Shown in pieces: positions 48,501-60,500 of a DNA stretch of 64,000 nucleotides. The notes under the pieces were generated by a model. The model was not told the DNA's origin. It searched no databases and saw only the letters and a list, made by a program, of their open reading frames with translations. The stretch lies in contig NC_060107.1 of the NCBI RefSeq assembly GCF_021155765.1, forward strand, positions 478,501 to 542,500. The letters run 5' to 3'. The first letter of the stretch is position 1. Each line of letters opens with the position of its first letter. The DNA comes from Diprion similis (lineage: Eukaryota > Arthropoda > Insecta > Hymenoptera > Diprionidae). Made by a program: the position numbers and the translations under genes.

Positions 48501-51500
48501 CTTCTGTAATCTGGACGGTCTCATCATCTTCGATAACAGGCTTGGCCTTCTTTTCCGCAGGCTTCTCGATTACGATTTCTTCAACGACTTCATCTGGAAC
48601 GCCATCATCTCGGATAACAGCCTTCTTTTTCTTTATAACCGTTCTTGTCGGCGTCTCCACAATTTCCACAATCTGTTGTTCTTCCATCACTGTGGTCTCC
48701 TCGAGTGGCTTTTCAATAACTTCTTCAATAAACTCCTCAGGCGCACCTTCCTTGGTTGGCTTCTTCTTCTTTTTGATTGTTTTTGTTGTTGGAGTTTCAA
48801 TCGTTTCAATAATCTCTTCTTCCACGACCGTCTTTTTGATTGACTTTTTCTTCGGCGCCTTCTTCACATTTACTTCTGTGATCTGGATGGTCTCCTCATC
48901 TTCGACAATAGGTTTCGCCTTTTCTTCGGCAGGCTTCTCGATTACGATTTCTTCAACGACTTCATCTGGAACTCCATCGTCTCGGACAATAGCCTTCTTT
49001 TTCTTTATAACCTTTCTTGTCGGGGTCTCCACGATTTCCACAATCTGTTGTTCCTCCATCACTGTGGTCTCTTCGAGTGGCTTTTCAATAACTTCTTCAA
49101 TAACCTCCTCAGGCGCACCTTCCTTTGTTGGCTTCTTCTTCTTTTTGATTGTTTTTGTTGTTGGAGTTTCAATCGTTTCAATAATCTCCTCTTCTTCCAC
49201 GACCGTCTTTTTGGTTGGTTTTTTCTTCGGTGCCTTCTTCACATCTACTTCTGTGATCTGGATAGTCTCCTCATCTTCGACAATAGGCTTCGCCTTTTCT
49301 TCAGTGGGCTTCTCGATTACGATTTCTTCAACGACTTCATCTGGAACGCCATCATCTCGGACAACAGCCTTCTTTTTCTTTATCACCTTTCTTGTCGGGG
49401 TTTCCACGATTTCCACAATCTGTTGTTCCTCCATCACTGTGGTCTCCTCGAGTGGCTTCTCAATAACTTCTTCAATAACCTCCTCAGGCGCACCTTCCTT
49501 TGTTGGCTTCTTCTTCTTTTTGATTGTTTTCGTTGTTGGAGTTTCAATCGTTTCAATAATCTCCTCTTCTTCCACGACCGTCTTTTTGGTTGGTTTTTTC
49601 TTCGGTGCCTTCTTCACATCTACTTCTGTGATCTGGATAGTCTCCTCATCTTCGACAATAGGCTTCGCCTTTTCTTCAGTGGGCTTCTCGATTATGATTT
49701 CTTCAACGATTTCGTCTGGAACGCCGTCGTCTCTGACAATAGCTTTCTTTTTCTTTATAACCTTTCTTGTCGGCGTCTCCACGATTTCCACAATCTGTTG
49801 TTCCTCCATCACTATGGTCTCCTCGACTGGTTTCTCAATAACTTCTTCGATAACCTCCTCAGACGCACCTTCCTTTGTTGGCTTCTTCTTCTTTTTGATT
49901 GTTTTTGTTGTTGGAGTTTCAATCGTTTCAATAATCTCCTCTTCTTCCACGACCGTCTTTTTGATTGGTTTTTTCTTCGGTGCCTTCTTCACATCTGCTT
50001 CCGTGATCTGGATGGTCTCCTCATCTTCGACAATAGGCTTTGCCTTTTCTTCAACAGGCTTCTCGATTACGATTTCTTCAACGACTTCATCTGGAACGCC
50101 ATCGTCTTGGACAACAGCCTTCTTTTTCTTTATAACCTTTCTTGTCGGGGTCTCCACGATTTCGACAATCTGTTGTTCCTCCATCACTGTGGTCTCCTCG
50201 AGTGGCTTTTCAATAACTTCTTCGATAACCTCCTCAGGCGCACCTTCTTTGGTTGGCTTCTTCTTCTTTTTGATTGTTTTTGTTGTTGGAGTTTCAATCG
50301 TCTCAATAATCTCTTCTTCTTCCACGACCGTCTTTTTGATTGGTTTTTTCTTCGGCGCCTTCTTCACATCTATTTCTGTAATCTGGAGAGTCTCCTCATC
50401 TTCGACAATAGGCTTTGCCTTTTCTTCAACAGGTTTCTCGATTACGATTTCTTCAACGACTTCATCTGGAACTCCATCGTCTCGGACAATAGCCTTCTTT
50501 TTCTTTATAACCTTTCTTGTCGGGGTCTCCACGATTTCCACAATCTGTTGTTCCTCCATCACTGTGGTCTCCTCGAGTGGTTTCTCGATAACTTCTTCGA
50601 TAACTTCCTCAGGCGCACCTTCTTTGGTTGGCTTTTTCTTCTTTTTGATTGTTTTTGTTGTTGGAGTTTCAATCGTTTCAATAATCTCCTCTTCTTCCAC
50701 GACTGTCTTTTTGGTTGGCTTTTTCTTCCCTGCCTTCTTCACATCTACTTCTGTGATCTGGAGAGTCTCCTCATCTTCGACAATAGGCTTTGCCTTTTCT
50801 TCGGCAGGCTTCTCGATTACGATTTCTTCAACGACTTCATCTGGAACGCCATCGTCTCGGACAATAGCCTTTTTCTTCTTGATAACCTTTCGTGTTGGGG
50901 TTTCTACAATTTCGACAATCTGTTGTTCTTCCATAAGAGTGGTTTCCTCTATTGGTTTCTCAATCACCTCTTCAACTACCTCTTCAGGAGCATCATCTTT
51001 AATTGGCTTCTTTTTTCTTTTGATCGTTTTCCGCGTAGGAGTTTCAATGATTTCAACGATTTCTTCTTCCCCGGTAACAAGTACTTCCACCTGTTGAATA
51101 TGACTCCGTTATTCTCCTGAATTGTTACAATCTTCTAGCCTCTCAATAAGTAGACTTACCTTATGAAGAACCTCCTTAGATTCATCTGAAAAACATCAAT
51201 TATCAATTAATATTACACAAAATCTCGCAACCGCGAATATATGTCGAAATACCCAGCGTCAGATATTCGGGGTTTTTTCATGTTTAAATTTCATACGTCT
51301 ATGTCGTTAATTGACAATCATTTCTCAAGATTGTAGTTTTCGTATAGTGTAAAGTAAAACAACATCACAGTAAATTTGACTTTCAACCGTAGAAAAAATG
51401 CATCGAGAATCGCCGAAAGAATGTTGCCCACAATCACTGCAAACCTTACGTGAAATTTTTTAAAGTGGACAGTCTACGTATTATAATCACTTCCAAATTA

Positions 51501-54500
51501 CGTAACAGTATGTTGCGCAAGCAATGTCGGATGATATTGAAATCCTTACTACAGTAGAACATCGATTATCCGACTCTCGATCATCCGAACCCTCAAATCA
51601 CCCAACGATGACTTAGTTTATCCGAACGCTCAATTATCCGAACGTTAGCGTGAAAGATACATTGTTGCTCGCTGCCACCGCCGTGAGCAACAATGTATTT
51701 TTGCGTGAATCGTCGGCATGCTACGGTGTTAAGCGTGTTAATATAAAAAAAAGCATTCGACTTTTTTCAGGTTTATATAATTCAACGTTAATATATATGT
51801 CAAATTTTAATATATATGTATGTACTGTTTTTATGTTGAAAGGTATTGTTTATGATCTTGTCCTAAAAAACCCATGTTTTGATTATCCTAATTAGTCTCG
51901 GTCCCAATTGGTTCCAATAATCGAGTTTCTACTGTATTAATAAATTCTTGATATCATGTATGTCGAATTTCCAATTGTTCTAGGTTTGTTGATGCGCGCA
52001 TATGATGATCGCTTTGTAAAGATTACACAATCAGAATTAATATATCGTGTATGTCATGTCCCGAAGGTCTTCGCTAGCAAGGTCTGGCCATATAGTTTTG
52101 CTTCCATTATACACATGAATTCAACAGACAAAAATTAAGTGTATTCCAAATGAGTAGATTTGGAAAGTTTTCGATAAGTGTCTTACCTTTGGTTCTCTGA
52201 TCAACGTCTTTGAGTTGTGTTGGTTTTGTGTGTTTCGATTTTTTGTGTGTGAGTGGTATTGTGTCTTCAGGAATCTCAGTTACTGTGGTAACTGGCTTTT
52301 TACCTTCTTCTTCGACAGTTGTTTCTTCAGTAAGGTGTTTTTTATTGCCTTGTGTTACTTTACGACGTTTTTTAGTGATTTTTTTGGGCTTCCCTTCTTC
52401 CGTTACTACTTCAGTTACCCTAACTTCTTCGTGAATTTCTTCAATGATGGATGGTATCTGTCCTTCAGGGAACTGGTCTGAAAGAGGTGTCGTTGTTTCG
52501 TCAACGAGCACTTCGTCAATTGCCCTGACCATAGTGATCGGCTCTTTGCCTTCTTCTTCAACTGTTCTTTCTTCAGTGATTATCGGCCTTTCTTTTCCCC
52601 TTTTTTTTATGGTCTTTTTTAATGTAATCTTCTTTGGTTTCTTGTGAGGTGCGTCTTCTGTGTACTTCGTTGTAATGATATCAACTGATTCTGTAACATC
52701 ATCATCTCGAGGAGCAAATTCGAGAGGTTTGTCGTCGGGCATTTCTAAATCCTTGGGCTCATCGGTTTTTTTCCATGGCTTGAGTTTCACCGGCTCTGCC
52801 TCTTCTTCGGGCTTTTCACCCTGTCGACTCTTGAGTCTTATATCAGGTATTGCTTCAGATTCCTCTTCTTTGGGAATTCCAGGGATAATCGGAATCGATT
52901 CGTTATCTTGCTCTGGTTTTTTCGCAGTACGCTTAGATTTCTTCTTAGCTGGAATCTTGGGCTGCGATTCCTCTTTTTCAGGACTTGAAAGGGCTTCCCT
53001 GTCTTCCAACTCAGGTTGATTGAAATCAATATCGTAAGGTTCGAAAGGAGAGAGTTCCGGCTGATCACGATCTTTGGTACCTTTCGTCTTCTTATCTGGT
53101 TTATCTTTTGTTTTAGGTATCAATTGCACCTCTTCCGGCTGAATGGGTGCTTTTTGGTCGACTTTTTTCAAGGATATCTTTTCGTCCACAATTTCGTCTC
53201 TAGGAGGTACCGTACCTTTCCCAATTTTGAGCCTGTCGGGCTTATCTTCTTCTGCCACGTTTGGCTTGGGCTTGCGCTCATAGATAGATTTATCTTCAAT
53301 TTTTTCCAAGGGAACTTTTTTGAGTTCGTCAAATTCCAAGTCCAACTTTTCTAATTCCGTCAAATCTTTATCATGTGGTTTCCTCTTCTTGTGTTTTATC
53401 TTCTTGAGCTTCAAGGCATCTTCAACATTACGTGAAAGAATACCATTTTGAATGTAATTGGGTTCGATAGTTGCGATCAAGGGATACTGTAGACTTGGTG
53501 GCCACTCGTGATCTATGATGCGACTACGTAATAAAACTTTCGGAAGTTTGACCTTCTGTTTCTCATCTCTTGGTTTTTTAGTAGAAGGCGTCTTTTTCAG
53601 CTTGACTTGGGCGAATAAAGGTACTTCTGGTGCAATGACTTTCGGCTTGAGCGGCTTTTGTTCAGTGATTTCGATCGTCATCAATTGCGGCTTTAGATTC
53701 GCTTTCAGCAACTCCGCATCTACAACCTTATCAGCTGGTATGTTGGCTGACTTTTTGACTTTCTTTTTTGTAATCGGTTTCTGCTTGGCTTTGGGTTCAT
53801 AAACTGAGAGAGGTTGAGTGACATCATCAACCGTATCTTCAGGTAGTTCAACACTTACAACGACTGGTTCTTTGCCTTCTTCTTCAACGGTCATTTCGTT
53901 GACGATCCGTTTACAACCATCTCGCATTATCTTGCTACGCTTTTTGATCACTTTCTTGGGGTGACCATGTTCAGTCACTGTTTCAGTTACCTTAACTTCT
54001 TCATGAATTTCTTCAATTATCTTTGTAGTTTCCTGTTCAGGAGTTGGTTCGAGAAGAGGTGTCGATGTTTCGTCATCGAGGACTTCATCAATTGCGGTAA
54101 CTACAGTATTTGGTTCCTTGCCTTCTTCTTCGACAATCAATTCTTCCGTAATTTGTGGCTTACCTTTGCCTCGTTTTCGAATAATCTTCTTCTTGGTTAT
54201 CCTTTTTAGTGGTTTGTCAGGTGAATCTTCAACGTACTGTGTCGTAATTGTATCAACAGATTCTGTAACATCATCATCCCGAGACATAAATACAAGAGGT
54301 TCGTCATCTGATTTTTCCGCTTTTACAGGCACTTCAGCTTTTTTCCAAGGCTTCAGATTAATGACCTCAGGCTCTTCGTCAGGCTTCGTACCCTGTCGGC
54401 TTTTGAGTACGATGTCAGAAGTTTCTTCAGGTTCTGTTTTCGTCGGAGTGCCGGGAATGATTGGGATTGTCTCGATATCTTGGTCCGATTTCTTTGGAGT

Positions 54501-57500
54501 ACGTTTGGATTTCTTTTTGACTGAGAGCTTGGGTTGAGAGTTATCAATTTCGGGACTTGAGAGACGTTCCCTTTCTTCCATTTCAGGCTTACTAAATTCG
54601 ATATCATAGGGTTCAAAAAGACTGACTTCCGGCTGATCACGATCTTCTGTATTTTCTGTATTTTTGACTGGTTTTTGTTTCCTGTTGGGTACCAATTGCG
54701 ACTCTTCCGTCTGGATGGGTGCTTCTTTATCAACTTTCTTCAAAGATATCTTTTCGTTCTCGATTTCTTCTCTAGCAGGTACATGACCTTTTCTAATCTT
54801 GAGTTTGTCAGGCTCATCTTCTTCCACAAGCTTTGATTTCGGCTTGCGTTTGTAGACAGATTTATCTTCAATTTTTTCCAAAGGAACTTTTTTGAGTTCA
54901 TCGAATTCCAAGTCCAGCTTTTCTAATTCTGTCAGATCTTTATCGGACGGCTTTTTCTTCTTATGTGTTATCTTCTTGAGCTTTAATGCATCTTCAACGT
55001 TACGTGAGAGAATACCATTTTGTATATAATTCGGTTCGATTTGTGTGATTGATGGATACTGGAGAGTTGGAGGCCATTCGTGTGCCACTATACGACTACG
55101 CAACAAAACTCGGGGAAGTTTCCCTTTCTCGCTTTTATCCTGTGGTTTCCGTGAGGTGGGCACTTTTTTCAGTTTGACCTGAGCGAACAAAGGTACTTCT
55201 AGAGAGCTTATTTTGGGCTTCGATGATACTTGTTCTATCATTTCGATTTTCGTAAGTGTTTTGAGTGTTTTCTTCGGGAACTTCTTCAACAGTAGACTGG
55301 ACTCGGAGACGGGAGATGGATCGGAATCATCTGTTTCATTTGCAGGTATTTCAACTACCGTAGTGACTGGAGCTTTTCCTTCTTCTTCGACAGTTACTTC
55401 CTCCGTGACCTGTTGCTTCTTGCCTTTGCGCTTGACAATTCGTTTCTTGACAACCTTGCGAGGTTTGCCTTCGTCAGTGACTTCTTCCGTCACAGTAACT
55501 TGTTCGCGAGTTTCCTCAGGTTCGTTCGGCTTGACTTGTTCTGAAGCGGGTAGTTCCTCGGTTGTTTCGTCGAAAGTAACTTCTTCCACCGGATTTTCAG
55601 TGACGGTCGTTACTGGGGCTTTTCCCTCTTCTTCGACAGTCACTTCCTCCGTGACCTGCTGCTTTTTGCCCTTGCGCTTGATAATGCGTTTCTTGACAAC
55701 CTTGCGAGGTTTACCTTCGTGAGTGACTTCTTCCGCCACGGTGACTTGTTCGCAAGTTTCCTCACGTTCAATCGGCTCGACTTGTTCTGGGGCGGGTAGT
55801 TCCTCGGTTGTTTCATCAAATGTGACTTCTTCCACCGGTTTTTCAGTGACGGTCGTTACTGGGGCTTTGCCCTCTTCTTCAACAGTCACTTCCTCCGTGA
55901 TCTGCTGCTTTTTGCCCTTGCGCTTGGTAATGCGCTTCTTGACAACCTTGCGAGGTTTACCTTCGTGAGTGACTTCTTCCGTCACAGTGACTTGTTCGCG
56001 AGTTTCTTCGCGTTCCATCGGCTCGACTTGTTTTACGGCAGGAAGTTCCTCCGTTGTTTCATCGAAAGCGACTTCTTCCACCGGATTTTCAGTGACGGTA
56101 GTGATTGGAGCTTTTCCCTCTTCTTCGACAGTCACTTCCTCCGTGACCTGCTGCTTTTTGCCCTTGCGCTTGGTGATGCGTTTCTTGAACACCTTGCGAG
56201 GTTTACCTTCGTGAGTGACTTCTTCCGTCACGGTGACTTGTTCGCGAGTTTCCTCACGTTCAATCGGCTTGACTTGTTCTGGAGCGGGTAGTTCCTCGGT
56301 TGTCTCTTCGGAAGTAACTTCTTCAATCGGCTTTTCAGTGACGGTCGTGACTGGAGCTTTTCCCTCTTCTTCGACAGTCACTTCCTCCGTGACCTGCTGC
56401 TTTTTGCCCTTGCGCTTGGTGATGCGTTTCTTGACAACCTTGCGAGGTTTGCCTTCGTCAGTGACTTCTTCCGTCACAGTAACTTGTTCGCGAGTTTCCT
56501 CACGTTCAATCGGCACGACTTGTTCTGGGGCGGGTAGTTCATCGGTTGTTTCATCGAATGTGACTTCTTCCACCGGTTTTTCAGTGATGGTCGTTACTGG
56601 GGCTTTTCCCTCTTCTTCGACAGTCACTTCCTCCGTGATCTGCTGCTTTTTGCCCTTGCGCTTGGTAATGCGTTTCTTGACAACCTTGCGAGGTTTGCCT
56701 TCGTGAGTGACTTCCTCCGTCACGGTGACTTGTTCGCGAGTTTCCTCACGTTCAATCGGCTCGACTTGATATGGAGCGGGTAGTTCCTCGGTTGTTTCAT
56801 CAAAAGTGACTTCTTCCACCGGCTTTTCCGTGACGGTCGTTACCGGGGCTTTTCCCTCTTCTTCGACAGTCACTTCCTCCGTGACGTGCTGCTTTTTGCC
56901 CTTGCGCTTGGTAATGCGCTTCTTGACAACCTTGCGAGGTTTACCTTCGTGAGTGACTTCTTCCGTCACAGTGACTTGTTCGCGAGTTTCCTCACGTTCC
57001 ATCGGCTCAACTTGTTCTGGGGCGGGTAGTTCCTCGGTTGTTTCATCGAATGTCACTTCTTCCACCGGTTTTTCAGTGACGGTCGTTACTGGGGCTTTTC
57101 CGTCTTCTTCGACAGTCACTTCCTCCGTAACCTGCTGCTTTTTGCCCTTGCGCTTGGTGATGCGTTTCTTGACAACCTTGCGAGGTTTGCCTTCGTGAGT
57201 GACTTCCTCCGTCACGGTGACTTGTTCGCGAGTTTCCTCACGTTCAATCGGCTCGACTTGATATGGAGCGGGTAGTTCCTCGGTTGTTTCATCAAAAGTG
57301 ACTTCTTCCACCGGCTTTTCCGTGACGGTCGTTACCGGGGCTTTTCCCTCTTCTTCGACAGTCACTTCCTCCGTGACGTGCTGCTTTTTGCCCTTGCGCT
57401 TGGTAATGCGCTTCTTGACAACCTTGCGAGGTTTACCTTCGTGAGTGACTTCTTCCGTCACAGTGACTTGTTCGCGAGTTTCCTCACGTTCCATCGGCTC

Positions 57501-60500
57501 AACTTGTTCTGGGGCGGGTAGTTCCTCGGTTGTTTCATCGAATGTCACTTCTTCCACCGGTTTTTCAGTGACGGTCGTTACTGGGGCTTTTCCGTCTTCT
57601 TCGACAGTCACTTCCTCCGTAACCTGCTGCTTTTTGCCCTTGCGCTTGGTGATGCGTTTCTTGACAACCTTGCGAGGTTTACCTTCGTGGGTGACTTCTT
57701 CCGTCACGGTAACTTGTTCGCGAGTTTCCTCACGTTCAATCGGCACGACTTGTTCTGGGGCGGGTAGTTCATCGGTTGTTTCATCGAATGTGACTTCTTC
57801 CACCGGTTTTTCAGTGATGGTCGTTACTGGGGCTTTTCCCTCTTCTTCGACAGTCACTTCCTCCGTGATCTGCTGCTTTTTGCCCTTGCGCTTGGTAATG
57901 CGTTTCTTGACAACCTTGCGAGGTTTGCCTTCGTGAGTGACTTCCTCCGTCACGGTGACTTGTTCGCGAGTTTCCTCACGTTCAATCGGCTCGACTTGAT
58001 ATGGAGCGGGTAGTTCCTCGGTTGTTTCATCAAAAGTGACTTCTTCCACCGGCTTTTCCGTGACGGTCGTTACCGGGGCTTTTCCCTCTTCTTCGACAGT
58101 CACTTCCTCCGTGACGTGCTGCTTTTTGCCCTTGCGCTTGGTAATGCGCTTCTTGACAACCTTGCGAGGTTTACCTTCGTGAGTGACTTCTTCCGTCACA
58201 GTGACTTGTTCGCGAGTTTCCTCACGTTCAATCGGCTCAACTTGTTCTGGGGCGGGTAGTTCCTCGGTTGTTTCATCGAATGTCACTTCTTCCACCGGTT
58301 TTTCAGTGACAGTCGTTACTGGGGCTTTTCCGTCTTCTTCGACAGTCACTTCCTCCGTAACCTGCTGCTTTTTGCCCTCGCGCTTGGTGATGCGTTTCTT
58401 GACAACCTTGCGAGGTTTACCTTCGTGGGTGACTTCTTCCGTCACGGTAACTTGTTCGCGAGTTTCCTCACGTTCAATTGGCTTGACTTGTTCTGGAGCG
58501 GCTAGTTCCTCGGTGGTCTCTTCGAAAGTAACTTCTTCAATCGGCTTTTCAGTGACGGTAGTGACTGGAGCTTTTCCCTCTTCTTCGACAGTCACTTCTT
58601 CCGTGACCTGCTGCTTTTTGCCCTTGCGCTTGGTGATGCGTTTCTTGACAACCTTGCGAGGTTTACCTTCGTGAGTAACTTCTTCCGTCACAGTGACTTG
58701 TTCGCGAGTTTCCTCACGTTCGATCGGCTCAACTTGTTCTGGAGCCGGTAGTTCCTCGGTTGTCTCTTCGAAAGTAACTTCTTCCACCGGCTTTTCAGTG
58801 ACGGTCGTGACTGGAGCTTTACCCTCTTCTTCGACTGTCACTACCTCCGTGACCTGTTGCTTTTTGCCTTTGCGCTTGACAATTCGTTTCTTCACAACCT
58901 TGCGAGGTTGACCTTCGTGAGTGACTTCTTCCGTCACGGTGACTTGTTCGCGAGTTTCCTCACGTACAATCGGCTCGACTTGTTCTGGAGCCGGTAGTTC
59001 CTCGGTTGTCTCTTCGAAAGTAACTTCTTCCACCGGTTTTTCAGTGACGGTTGTTACTGGGGCTTTTCCGTCTTCTTCGATAGTCACTTCTTCCGTGACC
59101 TGCTGCTTTTTGCCCTTGCGCTTGGTAATTCGTTTCTTGACAACTTTGCGAGGTTTACCTTCGTCAGTGACTTCTTCCGTCACGGTGACTTGTTCGCGAG
59201 TTTCCTCACGTACAATCGGCTCGACTTGTTCTGGAGCCGGTAGTTCCTCGGTTGTCTCTTCGAAAGTAACTTCTTCCACTGGCTTCTCAGTGACGGTCGT
59301 GACTGGAGCTTTTCCCTCTTCTTCGACAGTCACTTCTTCCGTGACCTGTTGCTTTTTGCCTTTGCGCTTGACAATTCGTTTCTTGACAACCTTGCGAGGT
59401 TTGCCTTCGTGAGTAACTTCTTCCGTCACGGTGACTTGTTCGCGAGTTTCCTCACGTACAATCGGCTCGACTTGTTCTGGAGCCGGTAGATCCTCGGTTG
59501 TCTCTTCGAAAGTAACTTCTTCCACTGGCTTTTCAGTGACGGTCGTGACTGGAGCTTTTCCCTCTTCTTCGACAGTCACTTCCTCCGTGACCTGTTGCTT
59601 TTTGCCTTTGCGCTTGACAATTCGTTTCTTGACAACCTTGCGAGGTTTGCCTTCGTGAGTAACTTCTTCCGTCACGGTGACTTGTTCGCGAGTTTCCTCA
59701 CGTTTAATCGGCTCAACTTGTTCTGGGGCGGGTAGTTCCTCGGTTGTTTCATCGAATGTCACTTCTTCCACCGGTTTTTCAGTGACGGTCGTTACTGGGG
59801 CTTTTCCGTCTTCTTCGACTGTCACTACCTCCGTGACCTGTTGCTTTTTGCCTTTGCGCTTGACAATTCGTTTCTTGACAACCTTGCGAGGTTTGCCTTC
59901 GTGAGTAACTTCTTCCGTCACGGTGACTTGTTCGCGAGTTTCCTCACATTCAATCGGCTCGACTTGTTCTGAGGCAGGTAGTTCCTCGGTTATTCCATCG
60001 AACGTGACTTCTTCCACCGGTTTTTCAGTGACGGTTGTTACTGGGGCTTTTCCGTCTTCTTCGATAGTCACTTCTTCCGTGACCTGCTGCTTTTTGCCCT
60101 TGCGCTTGGTAATTCGATTCTTGACAACTTTGCGAGGTTTACCTTCGTCAGTGACTTCTTCCGTCACGGTGACTTGTTCGCGAGTTTCCTCACGTACAAT
60201 CGGCTCGACTTGTTCTGGAGCCGGTAGTTCCTCGGTTGTCTCTTCGAAAGTAACTTCTTCCACTGGCTTCTCAGTGACGGTCGTGACTGGAGCTTTTCCC
60301 TCTTCTTCGACAGTCACTTCCTCCGTGACCTGTTGCTTTTTGCCTTTGCGCTTGACAATTCGTTTCTTGACAACCTTGCGAGGTTTGCCTTCGTGAGTAA
60401 CTTCTTCCGTCACGGTGACTTGTTCGCGAGTTTCCTCACGTACAATCGGCTCGACTTGTTCTGGAGCCGGTAGATCCTCGGTTGTCTCTTCGAAAGTAAC

